Assembly: GCF_030272615.1 (NCBI RefSeq)
Contig: NC_081414.1
Span: 337,756,502-337,820,501, forward strand
Source: Cryptomeria japonica
Taxonomy: Eukaryota > Streptophyta > Pinopsida > Cupressales > Cupressaceae
DNA: 64,000 nt
Reading direction: 5' to 3'
A program made the translations under genes and the position numbers. This document shows, piece by piece, positions 40,231-52,900 of the stretch (the first letter of the stretch is position 1; each line of letters starts with the position of its first letter). A model generated the notes under the pieces. The model did no database searches. It had not been told where the DNA came from and worked only from the letters and a program-made list of their open reading frames with translations.

Positions 40231-41618
40231 TTTGCTCCTACAGGCCAAAATAACAAGATTTTTCACATTTTAACACTTCACGAGGCGAAAACAAATCAAT
40301 TCCAATGCCTAGGATCAAACTTCAAAAAAGTCAAAATTTGGTCAAAATATTCAATCAGACAAAAATTCACATTGACGGTCATCATTTAAACAAGTTTAAG
40401 CTCTGCATGAACATTCCAATTGAAAATTAGACCATTTTGGCGAAATCATTGCATTCAAAATTTGCATTCTAGAAAAGAAAGCTCAAAAGCTCTCAAAAAT
40501 GACTGGATTTTGGCTTGAAAAGGCAAGATTTAAAACCCTAAGGCTTAGCCCTAAATCCAGACAACTAACGGACTAACAAAACCCTAAAAACGAAAGCGAA
40601 AACAAGCGAAAAAGAGGGGGTCCCCATTTGCGATGGGGCGATGTGTGAAATGGTCACAACATCTGGCGACACCACTGAGAAATGTTGCAAAACATTTGGG
40701 AATCAATCTTTCTAAAAGAAGACCCAGAAAACCTCCCTCAACAAAACCAGGAGTTAAGAAACACTTACAAGAAGAGACCATCATATTGAGACAAAGTATC
40801 AAGTCCACAATTACCCATGTGTGTGCAAATGCGTTAATTCCCCTCAACAAGACAATCATGATCTCCAAGTTCCCCTGTGATAAGCTACATAGTTCGTCTA
40901 AACTCCAAAAGCATCCTGGATAGAGCCTCGCTGCCAGTCAGACGTCCATAGTCCCGACGAGGTTATCGCCGCAAGCTCACGAACATTGCTCCATTGCCAG
41001 TCAGGCGTCTATAGCCCCGATGGAGTTACTCGCATATTCCCTTTAGCCAATTTGATATTTCCTTTTAGCTCATTTCTTTTCTTTTGATTTTTTCTCATCT
41101 TTTCAACTTTTCTTTTGATACTGCTTTTCAGTTCTGTCAATTCTTTGGCTTGTGAGTAACGAAACTCACTAGGGTTTGAGGATTGCGGTGGCGCTGAAGC
41201 TAGACTTTAGATTTTTCACTGATCACAGCTTCGCCTGTAAACCATAATGACTCGGAGATTATAAGTGTGTGAAATATAATAACTGGAGGACAAAAATACG
41301 TGAGTTCAATAAGCTAATCTACTTCAATGCAAATATGTCCTGACTCAAAGCTTCATTAAAAGAAACTCCCTCAGTAATTCCAAAAGACCTCATGATTTTC
41401 CAAATGCATCCAACAATCCAGCAGGAAGTCAGAGCGTTATATAACAAAATCACCCAATGTCAAATGGATACCCCTCAGGACAAAAACAACTAACCTAAAA
41501 AAAACAAAAGCACCTAAACTAAGAAAAACAAAAGGCAAACCAACGCGAGAAAAACAAACAAACGGAAAACGACGAAAGCAAACTAAACTAGCTATATACA
41601 AGGGAAGGCCTTGGCATT
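40231..41618 (-). other. Pol-distal noncoding region (element C), with twin hairpins
   Basis: Equivalent to 8945-10332, hairpins at 40925-41026. No difference from the first copy was seen. Confidence 0.7.
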
Positions 41619-44600
41619 TTAGGATTGGAAATAGTGTTTGAGATATCTCCCATTGACAGGCAACGGAATGTCCTCTCCAGTTAAAGTCTGCAACCTAAAT
41701 GCATTTTCTCCCAATATCTCTGAAATTTGATAAGGACCTTTCCAAAGCTTATCAAACTTATCATGTTCTCCTCTTTTCTCATGCGCTTTGTCCCAATACA
41801 GGACGAGATCCGAAATTCGGAACGCCTTGACTCTTGCTTGTCGATCAAACCATCTCTTCACCACTCCTTGATGTTTAGCGAAGTTATCTAGTGCTTGATC
41901 TCTTTTCTCTTCTAGGTTCATCAACTGTGTCAACCTGGCCTGTACCGCATCAGTGTCTTCCATGTACTCCTGAATAAATCTCAAGGTTGGAATCCTGAGT
42001 TGCATAGGGAAGACTGGGTCTTGGCCATAGACTAGGAAATAAGGCGAAATGCCTAATGCGTTCTTTGTTCTGATTCTGTCTGCCCATAAAGCAAATCTCA
42101 GCTGGGTGTGCCATTCTCTGGGGCTTCTCTCTAATAATTTCTTGATAACACTGAGCAAATTTTTGTTTGTGGATTCTGCTAATCCATTACCCTGAGGATA
42201 ATAATTTGATGAAAACTTGAGGGTTATCCCGTACTCAAAAGCCCAATTTGAGAATCTCAATGATGTGAATGCCGATCCATTGTCGCAAACCAACGCATAG
42301 GGACATCCAAACCTTGTGATTATGTTCTCTTCTAGAAACTTGATTACAACTTCCGTGGAACAAACCTTAAGTGCCTGTGCCTCTGACCATCTGGTACAAT
42401 AATCTGTAGCTGTAATGATGTACTTATGTTGTGCTGAGGATGCGGGGTTGATGACACCAATAAAGTCCATTCCCCATTTAGCAAATGGTCTGGCTTCCAT
42501 CACCGGATTCAGTGGCATGGCAGGATTTCTCTCTCTTATAGCTGCGACTTGACATGTGTGGCAAGTCTTAATGTGATTGAACGTATCTTTAAAAAGCGTA
42601 GGCCAGTAATATCCTGCTCTTAGGATCTGGTGAGCTGTGGCGAGGTTGGCTCCATGTCCGGTTCCAAACTTAGAATGGAAATGTTCAATTATCTGCTTTG
42701 CTTCGTCTTTGCCAACACATCTCAGGTACACTCCTTCATAGTTCTTGCGGTATAAAACAGATCCTCGAAGCATGTAATGTTGACACTTTAATCTTAATGC
42801 TCTCTTTTGTGTAGGTGTCATATGAGCAGGACATTTGTGATTAAGCAAATATGTCACAATGTCTTTGTACCATTCATCAGGCGTGACATCCTCTAATTCG
42901 TAAATTTGTTGGACTAATCCTGGCCCATCTATTGCCAATGTCTGCGCCAAAGCTTGTCCTCGGACAAGTTTCATGGGCTGTATCTCGATGTCAAATTCTT
43001 GGATAATGGCGACCCACTTTCCTCTTCTTTCACCTAATTCATTTTGCATGAGAAGAGTCTTGACTGCCGCATCAGGTACTATTGCATAAATCTTGGCTCT
43101 CAGGAGGTAATGTCTGAACTTCTTTACTGCCTTTACTAATGCGTATGCTTGCTTTTCAATGTTTGGATATCTCAATTCTGCATCTTTCAACGGGGTGCTC
43201 ATGAAAGCAATCGGGTTTTCATCCCTCTCTTCACTTCTTTGGGTGAGAATGGCGGTACAAGTGTATTCGGAAGCGAAGGAATATAAATAAAATGGTTTGA
43301 GATAATCAGGACTAATCAAGACTGGCGCCTCCATGATGGCGGTCTTTATTTCTTCAAATGCCCTTCTGGCTTGTGGAGTCCACTCAACCTTTGCATCTTT
43401 CTTTAACATTTCATTCAATGGTCTGACAATCTCGGCAAATCCGGTAATGAATTTTCGGACGAAGTTGATTTTGCCGAAAAATGATTTGAGCTCTTTCTTG
43501 CTTGCTGGCAAATTGATAGTAGATATGGCCCTCACCCTTTCAGGATCAATAGATATTCCTTTCTCTGAGATGACATGTCCTAAAAGCTTTCCTTCTGTGA
43601 CTCCAAATATGCATTTCTTCGGATTAAGGGAGACACCGTATCTTCTACATCTTTGGAAGACTCTTCTCAAATCGTCCACATGATCTTCTCTCTGCCTAGA
43701 GAAAACTGTGATATCATCCATATATATAATAATGCTTTTACCAATTAAATCTCTGAAAGCGATATCCATAGCTCTCTGGAATGTGGCCCCGGCGTTTATG
43801 AGTCCAAAAGGCATTCTCTTATAGGCAAATGTTCCCCATTTGGTGGTGAAAGCAGTCTTTATTCGATCTTCAGGTTCGACTAGGACTTGATTGTATCCTG
43901 AATATCCGTCTAGGAAGGACATCATCTGCGATCCATTGACGATCTGCAGTACTTCATCTAATGATGGGAGCGGATAGTTATCTTTCTCTGACGCTCTATT
44001 AAGATTTCTGAAATCCACACACAATCTGATCTCTCCATTTTTCTTTCTAACAGGTACCAGGTTGGCGACCCACGTCGAGTGTCTTACTGGGAAGATGATT
44101 TTAGCTGTGAGTAACTTCTTCACTTCTTGGTATATCAGCGGTTCTAACAAAGGATTGACGGGTCTTTGTCTTTGCCTGAATGGCTTGCTTCCTGGCTTCA
44201 ACGGGATTGTGTGAGTGATAATCGCAGTGTCGTAGGTCTTGAGATCTTCATAGCTCCATGCAATGACATCTGGGAAGTCCCTCATGTTTTTTAGGATTCC
44301 ATCTTTTTCAGTCGCTGTGCAGGACTTTCCAATGAAAACATTCTTAACTTGTGTCTCGTCACCTAGATTGATCGCGTCACACATATTGCCTTCTACACTG
44401 TGATTCTTCTTTTCTTTCAACTTGTCAGGATCAAAAATCCTTTCTAATTCAACCATTCCTTTCGGAATAGTGTTTGTCTTTAAGTTCAGGACTCCTTCGG
44501 CATCGAACTCAGCTTCACCCACTTCATCTTCATCTATGATCTGTGTTAAGAAAACGTCCGTGCTGGTTAGGAAGTCTAGAATGTGCTTGTCGTCTTCGAA

Positions 44601-47264
44601 AACTTGGAAATTGGTAATGTTATCTGGGACTGAAGGAACTGATATTAACTCGATTGTAAACTTCTTTAATCCTTCCATTGCTAATGGAATCAATGAGCTC
44701 GCGGCCTGTGCAAGTGAATTGGCCACTTGATTCTGATGTCTATAAATTGAATTGATATTGAAAGCTTCAAAACTTTCAATTAGATCCCAGACTCGATTCC
44801 TATACTTGGTTAGCCTTTTGTCATGACAGACATATTGCTTCCTGATTTGCCTTATTGCGATTTCTGAGTCTCCGTATACTTGCAGTATCTTTGCCCCCTT
44901 TTGGATGGCTAACAGTAATCCATGGACCAAAGATTCATATTCTGCTACGTTGTTGGTGCAAGGGAACTGTAATCTGTGAGCGGCAAGGTATGTTTCTCCT
45001 TTAGGACTAATTAATTCATATCCGGCTCCGGATCCTTGTTTGGACTTAGATCCGTCGAACCTTAGTGTCCATATCTGATTTTCTTGATTGTCTGTTTCTG
45101 GACTTTCATGACTTTCATCTGTTGTATCGGACGAAACTTCATCTTCTACAGAACTTTCGGTGTCTGTAGAGCTTTCATTCTCTGAATCTTGAGCTTCCTC
45201 TACAATTAGTGTCTGCGGGATTCTTTTGTTTACTTGCTCCAATGCGGTCTGGCATAAAGCACAAGATAATTCCGAGTGGACGGCATTGTGAATTCTACAC
45301 CAATTCGGAAGGAGCAACTCTCGAACAGATGCTATATTGCCAAGTTGTACACTTTGCTGGATGTTTCTTTGTACAAACCTTCTGAAGTTTTCAAACATCC
45401 CTTCGTCCTCTTGGTCGGATCCTTGATCGCTTTCAATGACGATCTCAGTTGACTCCATGACCTCTTGTTGGGTATCTTCATCTTGTATGTCTTGTATCAT
45501 TAAGATCTCTTCTACTTTTGGTTTATATGTTCCTAGGTCGGATTCTAAAAATAGAACTTCGTTGTCCTCTCCATATTCAGTTATCATCAATCTCAACCTT
45601 GGGGTGCTATCAATTTTAATCTGGTTCGGGACTCCTCTCCATGGTAGCCACATGTGTGCAAAATCGGTCGATACATATCCATTCAATTTTCGGGACCAAT
45701 CTCGACTCAGGAGCATTCCATATGAATCTGGAATATCCACTACTGATATATCTATAAAATTCTGGATCCTTGGATCTGCGGCCAATTGCATGTGAATGTT
45801 GTTCAATTCTCCCATGACTGGAACTTCTGTCTTGTCAAGCTGAGTGACTTTTCTCTTGGTAGGTGCGGGAGTTATTCCCAGTCTTTGACAAACGGCTAAA
45901 GGCATGACATTGCTTGAGGCTCCGGAATCATAAAGGCAATTGTGTAATAGCTTTCCAAATATTCTGACTGATAACAGGAACGGGGCCGGTTCGTCCTTTC
46001 CTTGAGAAGGCACTGAATTTCCTTCACTTGATTCTTGATGTTTAACTTGATTAATCTTCGAGTAATCTTCCTTCGCTGGGCTCTCCTCTTTCGAGTGACT
46101 GGCTTGGTTTGCAGATTTTCCTTTTTTAACCACATCTTTCTTGATTGCGACCTCCTTTTCGGGAAGAACCAAGTTAGTAGTGAGGTTCTCTTTGACTGTA
46201 GGCTGAGCTTTCTTTGCTTCGCCTCTTTTGAGTAATACTTTTCCTTCCAACATATCTTCCTTTTTAGCTGGGAAGGTTATAGTTTGAACCATGCACTTAT
46301 TTTGCTCGGGTTGTTCTTGAGAATCGGCTTCCTCTTGAGTCACATTGATAGTGGCTTGAATATTTGACCTTGTTGCACTAGGTTCACTCAAACTATTGAT
46401 CACTGCCTCTTTAATTTCAGACACTTTGAGCAACTCGTAGAGTGGTAAACTTACCTTAACTTTCTTGAGTTCATCTAACACCAAGGCGGCCAATCTTTTC
46501 GTTTCATTTCCCGCAGGAGGTGAAATATTTCTTCTTTGTCTGTATTCTTGAGTGTTTTGTGGATATTCAGGGACGTTGCTAGCTTGGGGATCCGGTGGAG
46601 TTGAAAAATTGTTTGGAGGAATCGATGTTGTCAATGGTTCGGGATTTCTCTGATTCCTGTGATAAACTCTTTGGTTTGCACCTCCTGACGATTGGTGGAA
46701 TACTTCCTTGATTCCTTCTACTAAAACACTGTCGTTCAATGGTGGGAAATAGTATTCTGAATCCTCTACAGGTCCATTTGCAGATGCTGGCGGAAACTGA
46801 GATCCTGGTGGTAACATCGGTCCATTGGCCGATTCTGGAGGAAATCTCCCATTTTGTTCTTGACTAATTTCTTCTTGTGAATATCTGCAGGTTTCAACGA
46901 TCATGGCTTGACCATACTGAGTGGTTGGAACAATTTCATACCCTGTGGTGGGAGGATTTTCAGGCGGATTGGTAGTGCGCATCTCTTGTTGGAAAATGTC
47001 GGCTGCAATCTTGAATTCAGGACACTGCAACTCGGAATGTTGGTTCGTGTTGTGGAGTCTGCACCAACTAGACAAGGCTGCTTCGACTAAAAACACTTTG
47101 CCCGAAGAGGGGTTCTCTTGACTTTGCGCATTTGGTGGATTGTCCAAGGGCGTCACCACATTTCCATTGTTGGGAGCTGTATTCCATGGTCTTCTTTGGA
47201 AACCTTGATTGTTATTTCCTTGATAATTGTTTCTGAATCCTGGATTATTATTCCCTTGGAAATT
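41619..47264 (-). CDS. pol: pol polyprotein (element C)
   Basis: Full-length pol frame following the TAG at 47265-47267. One synonymous change was found (A at 46920, third base of a Thr codon near residue 80). The encoded protein is unchanged. Confidence 0.93.
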   Translation of the reverse strand, partial: NFQGNNNPGFRNNYQGNNNQGFQRRPWNTAPNNGNVVTPLDNPPNAQSQENPSSGKVFLVEAALSSWCRLHNTNQHSELQCPEFKIAADIFQQEMRTTNPPENPPTTGYEIVPTTQYGQAMIVETCRYSQEEISQEQNGRFPPESANGPMLPPGSQFPPASANGPVEDSEYYFPPLNDSVLVEGIKEVFHQSSGGANQRVYHRNQRNPEPLTTSIPPNNFSTPPDPQASNVPEYPQNTQEYRQRRNISPPAGNETKRLAALVLDELKKVKVSLPLYELLKVSEIKEAVINSLSEPSATRSNIQATINVTQEEADSQEQPEQNKCMVQTITFPAKKEDMLEGKVLLKRGEAKKAQPTVKENLTTNLVLPEKEVAIKKDVVKKGKSANQASHSKEESPAKEDYSKINQVKHQESSEGNSVPSQGKDEPAPFLLSVRIFGKLLHNCLYDSGASSNVMPLAVCQRLGITPAPTKRKVTQLDKTEVPVMGELNNIHMQLAADPRIQNFIDISVVDIPDSYGMLLSRDWSRKLNGYVSTDFAHMWLPWRGVPNQIKIDSTPRLRLMITEYGEDNEVLFLESDLGTYKPKVEEILMIQDIQDEDTQQEVMESTEIVIESDQGSDQEDEGMFENFRRFVQRNIQQSVQLGNIASVRELLLPNWCRIHNAVHSELSCALCQTALEQVNKRIPQTLIVEEAQDSENESSTDTESSVEDEVSSDTTDESHESPETDNQENQIWTLRFDGSKSKQGSGAGYELISPKGETYLAAHRLQFPCTNNVAEYESLVHGLLLAIQKGAKILQVYGDSEIAIRQIRKQYVCHDKRLTKYRNRVWDLIESFEAFNINSIYRHQNQVANSLAQAASSLIPLAMEGLKKFTIELISVPSVPDNITNFQVFEDDKHILDFLTSTDVFLTQIIDEDEVGEAEFDAEGVLNLKTNTIPKGMVELERIFDPDKLKEKKNHSVEGNMCDAINLGDETQVKNVFIGKSCTATEKDGILKNMRDFPDVIAWSYEDLKTYDTAIITHTIPLKPGSKPFRQRQRPVNPLLEPLIYQEVKKLLTAKIIFPVRHSTWVANLVPVRKKNGEIRLCVDFRNLNRASEKDNYPLPSLDEVLQIVNGSQMMSFLDGYSGYNQVLVEPEDRIKTAFTTKWGTFAYKRMPFGLINAGATFQRAMDIAFRDLIGKSIIIYMDDITVFSRQREDHVDDLRRVFQRCRRYGVSLNPKKCIFGVTEGKLLGHVISEKGISIDPERVRAISTINLPASKKELKSFFGKINFVRKFITGFAEIVRPLNEMLKKDAKVEWTPQARRAFEEIKTAIMEAPVLISPDYLKPFYLYSFASEYTCTAILTQRSEERDENPIAFMSTPLKDAELRYPNIEKQAYALVKAVKKFRHYLLRAKIYAIVPDAAVKTLLMQNELGERRGKWVAIIQEFDIEIQPMKLVRGQALAQTLAIDGPGLVQQIYELEDVTPDEWYKDIVTYLLNHKCPAHMTPTQKRALRLKCQHYMLRGSVLYRKNYEGVYLRCVGKDEAKQIIEHFHSKFGTGHGANLATAHQILRAGYYWPTLFKDTFNHIKTCHTCQVAAIRERNPAMPLNPVMEARPFAKWGMDFIGVINPASSAQHKYIITATDYCTRWSEAQALKVCSTEVVIKFLEENIITRFGCPYALVCDNGSAFTSLRFSNWAFEYGITLKFSSNYYPQGNGLAESTNKNLLSVIKKLLERSPREWHTQLRFALWADRIRTKNALGISPYFLVYGQDPVFPMQLRIPTLRFIQEYMEDTDAVQARLTQLMNLEEKRDQALDNFAKHQGVVKRWFDRQARVKAFRISDLVLYWDKAHEKRGEHDKFDKLWKGPYQISEILGENAFRLQTLTGEDIPLPVNGRYLKHYFQS

Positions 47265-48767
47265 CTAATTGTTCGCGTGTTGGCCATGGTTGGCCCTCTG
47301 CATGCTCTGGAGTTGATTATTCTGGTTCCTCAAATGGGTGACCTCAGTTGATAACTTCTTGACTTGCTCAATCAGCTCTTTCATTTCATCTTTCTCTTCT
47401 TGTGTCCTTGACGAATTTGTAGCATTTTGCAGGTACACAGGTTGAGCAGGTAGGGCTTGAGAAATTGGAGCTCCTGGGTGAAGGACCAACTGATTCGCCG
47501 GCTGTACGTTGGGATATGTCGCTTGCGGAATTGGATTCATGACTGGAGTTTGGTTGGCCAAAGCCGTGCCAACTGCCTGCATCTGGTTAGGTGCTGCGAC
47601 GGACCCCATGTGTAGTAGTGGTCCAGTGATGTTTTGTCCCATGTGCTTACTCACTTCAATGGCTCTTGTGTATGCCGCATTTAGATCATTCGGAGCTGGA
47701 TGTGTCCTTACGAACATAGCTGTGAGATGATCTAAGGCTCCATAGTAAATTTCCCTTGGATCTGCAATAAGATAAGGAGGACGTAGCATTGTGTAGGCTC
47801 GGTGAAATCTGTCATTGAAGGAGGTAATAGGTTCATGTTCTCTCCTTCGAACCTCAACAAACTGTCTGTATAACTCTGCTGGTGTAGTTGGGATGCCAAA
47901 CTTGGCAATGAATGCGTCTTTCATCGCGTCCCAAGTCCTGATGGATCCTGTAGGCAAATGAATAAACCAAAAGTATGCCTCTTCTCCCAATGAGTAGGGA
48001 AAAAGCCTACATGCCACATCTCCATATTCAATTTGTCTGTTTCGAAGAAGGTCCTCGAACATCTTGATGTGATCTTCTGCTGTGCGATGGAAATCACTAA
48101 CATTAAACTTGGAACAAAAGTGTTCTGGATTCTTCGGCATATCATGATAAACTGCAAATTCCAACGGTGATGGATTGTTGACTAGCCACGTCGCACCATT
48201 AAGTACATGAGGAGGAGGAGGTGGAGGTGGAGCACGATGAGCCATTGTATTCCTTGAAACTGAACTTGATGAACTAGCTTGGCTTTTTGTTTGTGAAATT
48301 GCTTGGATACTAGATTGGATCGCCGCTTGGACTTGTTCTTGAAGAACTTGTGATGACTCAGGAGATTCTTCCAATCTTAGTTCGAACTCTTTGGGAGTGT
48401 CCTCTCTTTTAACTCGCTTTGCTTTGGAAGTAAACTGAAGTTCACTTAGATCCTTGATGCCTGGTGTGGACCTCAACAACCTTTGATGTTTCTCGGGCGA
48501 GAAAGAACCAATGCGATCCAGCGTGAAGTCTTGCAAGGATTATTGTGGATTCCTCTGATTGCGAAGATTCCTAGCTATGACCCTTTGATGTTCTTCGGCT
48601 ATATCTTCCTCTTGCTCTAAGATGATTCTAACTCTGTTATATTCGACTTGGCTTCTCCTTGCGTTCCAAGCTACTTGATTCAATTGGGAAATGATGTCTT
48701 CCTGGGTATTGCCTATTTGCAAATTGGGTTGCACCACCTGATTCAGTCCTTCATCTGGCAACACCAT
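47265..48767 (-). CDS. gag: gag of element C (TAA at 48540-48542, TAG at 47265-47267)
   Basis: Same interrupted frame, both stops present. The core AUG after the TAA is at 48245. Confidence 0.85.
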
Positions 48768-48841
48768 CGTACTTCATGATCATGTTCGCAATGTTTTTCT
48801 CTTTTCAAAATCTTCGGACTTCGAACTTTGAAACTAAAGAA

Positions 48842-48859
48842 GCCCTCCTTCTAGCGCCA
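48842..48859 (-). other. Primer binding site, tRNA-Asn type (element C)
   Basis: Identical 18-nt site next to the LTR edge at 48864. Confidence 0.85.
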
Positions 48860-48863
48860 ATTC

Positions 48864-49927
48864 TGTTGACGTGTATTTTGTACACAATCATACACAGAAT
48901 AAAATACCATTAGGCATCTTATCCTCTCTTGAGAAAATAGTCTCTAACTGCTGAAGATCTGCAAAAAGGATCAGTTAGATAGACTCCAAGGTTCTTTTAG
49001 TGGGGTCTCCACGTGTGGACAAGCTTTTTTAGTGGTATGATGTGATTTGCTGTTTCCTTCAAGGCGTCTTACGGATTCAATAGCTCGAAGATTTCACTAA
49101 TCTAAAAAGAACTTTCAAAAAATGGAAAAAGATAGGGCTTAAGAGGTCTAATCTAGCCTAACCCTATGAACGACTTAGCATGAATGAGATTTGGCAAGAC
49201 TCAACCAATTTCAATTTTGCCATGAGACAACAACTCAACTGAAATTAGTGCGATCTTCTAAGGTAATAATGATGTTCAATGCATCAAAGATCAAGGACAC
49301 TACTACGAAGGTACATATCCTAGATACGAAAATGCTTGAAGGTTAAGGACTCAAGGTGTTTTCCAGTCGACCACGCAAGGCGTTCTTACAATCAGCAAGA
49401 AGCTAGTGGTTTGGATTGCGAATCCTACCAAATATCAAATCTCACACTTAGTCTTTCTAATTAACAAACTACTTTGATTGAGCGTGATTCAAGTACATCC
49501 AACAACCATGAAGATAACTCAAGGAACTTGCAACAAAACACCATAACTTCAATATTTTATTGATTTCCAAGTCATCATATACAACAATTGCTTGAACTTC
49601 TCTCTTCAAGACTCAATCTTGCTACAAAATAAAAATTGCTTACAATTCTAATCTCTCTATTTCGCTCTTAACTCTATTCTCTATTAACTGACTATTACAA
49701 ATGAAATGAAAATGGGGGTATAAATAGCATCCCCAATTACAATGAAAGGTCCAGATCGAAAGCAAATCAACGGACAAGATCATGACACCTAAACCCTAAT
49801 TAGGGTTTATTACAAATGACCTCCTTTTTACTGAACAATATTAAATACATAGCCAAATATTAAATTCGGCACAAAAATCTAGGAGGTATCAACCAATGAG
49901 AAATAAGATGTCATGTCATCTGTAACA
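48864..49927 (-). repeat. Shared LTR (fourth)
   Basis: LTR shared by the third complete element and the right-hand partial element. The terminus at 48864 is followed by the primer site at 48859. I saw no difference from the other LTRs. Confidence 0.75.
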
Positions 49928-52900
49928 ACCTTTCATCTAGAATCTTATTCCCTTTCCAATTTTCCTTCTTAGCATATGCAATGAATTTTGTCACAATTCC
50001 TTCGATTTCTGTGATTGGAATCTCGGGAAGATTCTTGATACTCTCTTCTAAGTGGATAACTTGATCAAATGCATCTAGAAGAGCTGTGTCCCAAGTAGGT
50101 TCAAGTTCCTTTGTTCTATCAATCAGGAGCATGGTGGCATACATCTGATCATACTGCTCATCTGTAACATCTGCGTCCTTGCGAAAGATGATAGTGATTC
50201 TATCCTCAAACTCTTGTAAATCCACATCTGTCTCGACCTCGATCCTCCTGCCAAGAATGGTACGAAGTACCTCAAATACTCTGTCCTGGATCGGATTGAT
50301 CACCTCCTCAACTTGACCACATCTAACGCTGATGTCCTCAAAGAGAACACTCTTTATATGGAGTAAGGTTGACCACTGAAACAAACTGTGAGAATCACCT
50401 TCTAAGATCCTCTCTTGTGCTAAAATTTTTCTAGATGTATGTCTTATAACTCTCAAGACAGGGATGACAACGTCCTTGGTATGGGCAAATGCAGCTACTG
50501 TTGCCATCAATCTGTGGATTATCTCAAGAACTTGGATAGCCTGATGGGTGATCTTCGACATCCTTGTAATAAACTCAATGGCCACCGTGTGAGATCTATC
50601 CATCCAATTACATGTACGCTGAACCATATTCCTGAATCTTTCTGCTTCATTGATTGATTGAAGGGGCAATGCCTGCAATGGTGATCTAACTGGATCCTGA
50701 CGTCCCAAAGGTTCATTGATGTGACTGAAATATGTTCTCCATGCACCGACCTCTCTCTCAAGCTTTCTATTCTTTTCTACTTCTTCTCTAAACTTATCCT
50801 TCAATGCCTCAAATGTGTCGGTGGCATCATCTAAAGTCTGCTCTGCTGTGGATGGTCCTAACTCAATAGTCTGTATATGATAGTCCTCTGCTAGGATCTC
50901 ACCCTCATATTTGTCTGCTGCCGGTGTAGCTATCTGCAGTTTTCTAGATCCAGTCTCATCTCGAATCATCTTGGACATCTTTGTAGCCTTCTTCTTCTCT
51001 GTTGTCATATGTGAGCGTCCAACAAGGCTCTCTAGATCGATTGCACTGTCCTCGTCCTCAATTACGATCACCTTAGTCAATCTCTCCTTCAACCAGTCTG
51101 GGATATTTGATCTTGTCTCTTGAACTTGAATTTCTTTGTGTACTACTTCTTCTTGTCTGGGAGGAGATGTTACTTCATTATCATTATCTAAATCATAGTC
51201 TTGGAGAGATCCATCGGATGAAACATGCTGTGCCTGTTCTTCCTCCTGTCTATCATTCTGTACCATCGATTCCATGGATTCTTCCACTCGAACTGTTCTA
51301 TCTTCTGGCCTGGAAGAAGTACCTGGTGTTTGATCTTTGTTAGCACCTTTCTTTTTCTTGGAAGGCTCTTTCTTTTCTGATCTTTCCTTTCTCTTTGAAC
51401 CTCTCGGATGGAGATTGCCCTCACTGGCACATCGAAGGTTACCTTCACCTGAATTCCTAGGATTAGGATTGCCTTCACTAACACTGGCTCCACCTTCGGC
51501 TGGCTTTTCTTCCAAAGTAAAAGACATGGCTATGCCTTGTTCTCTCAACTTCTGATGTTGAATGTCTACCCATCTGCGAGTACAAGACAAGACTGGTGCC
51601 ATCAAATCATCTAAATCCACGGCCTCGGGCTCATTCCAATTCAAACTAATTGTTTTACTTTCTCTATCATATGAAGATTGGATGTGCCTGCCGTTGTCCT
51701 GAGCTTGGTCGGCTACTCTGTAAATCTTACATTTCCTGATGAAATCCAAAGGCAATCTAGAATGTATCTTGCGTTTCACTTCAAGATCATCTAGGAGATT
51801 CATCATAAAATCTTCAATTTGGTATTCATGTCTAAATCTTCTACCGACTGTCTCTTCTAAATGTCCATGAGGATCAAAACTATTCCTCCAAGCAAAAGAT
51901 GAAAAAGGATACAAGGCTAACTCCCTCTCTGCGTCATCCATGGCTGAGACATTGGGACATACCTCAACTGAATTACCCAAAATAATAGGTACCTGAACTC
52001 CATTCTGATGTCTGTGTCTGAATGCCTTCACATATGCTGCCAACTGCCTTGTTACTTCAAGTAACACAATTCTATCTGTCGGGTACCTTGGCAACATATA
52101 TGGAGGTAAAGGACATCCATACACTCTAATGTAAGTGAACTTGGGAAACTGAATGAACCAAGCACCGTACCTCTTGATTAACTCTTGGGCATCCTGAGAT
52201 AATCTGTTGTGAATCCCTCCTTGCAACGTCCTGGTGATGTTCATCGTGAAAGTATCATTGATTAACTTGTAGTTCTTCCCTGGTGGATGATGCAAGTAGG
52301 TATAGGATTCACAAACTCTGACCTCGCCGGGTCCTCTTCCAATCACTCCTCTGTGAGGTAGTCCTGCGTACTCGACGCTCCTGATTAAGGCATAGATGAC
52401 GTATGAACTCATGTGGAAGGACTTAGTAGCCCTGAGTCTTCTCAATTGTACGTCTAAGCAATGGCTAATTATCCTAGCCCAATGTATTGTACCCTTTCCT
52501 TGAACAATCACCTGGATGAAATAAAACATCCATTTCTCAAAATAGAAGGCATGAGGTGCTCCTGTAACTCTGTTGAGCATGGTAATCAAATCTCTGTACT
52601 CCTCTTGGAAATCGATCCGGTGTGGTGTGTTCGGTACTTTGCTCAGACGGGGACGACTCTTGAGTAGCCAGTTCTTGTTGATGATGCTTAGACAAGCATC
52701 TGGATCGTCATCGTACACTGATCTAGCTCCTTCAATGCTCTTGTATATCATGTCCCTGTGCTCTGGAAGATGGAAGGCTTCACTTATGGCCTCCTCTGAA
52801 AGGTACGCCAAAGTGTTTCCCTCATTGGACACAATTGTCCTGGACTGTGGATTGTAATGACGGGCACACTCGATCATCAACTCGTGGCACTGAATAGCTG

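Larger units (their letters stand above)
33221..49927 (-). mobile_element. Complete element C
   Basis: Third complete element. Its private difference is A at 46920 (C elsewhere), a synonymous third-position change in a pol Thr codon. At 39319 it has G, which restores the consensus of the sixth palindrome. Both stop codons in gag-pol are retained (48540-48542 and 47265-47267). Confidence 0.9.
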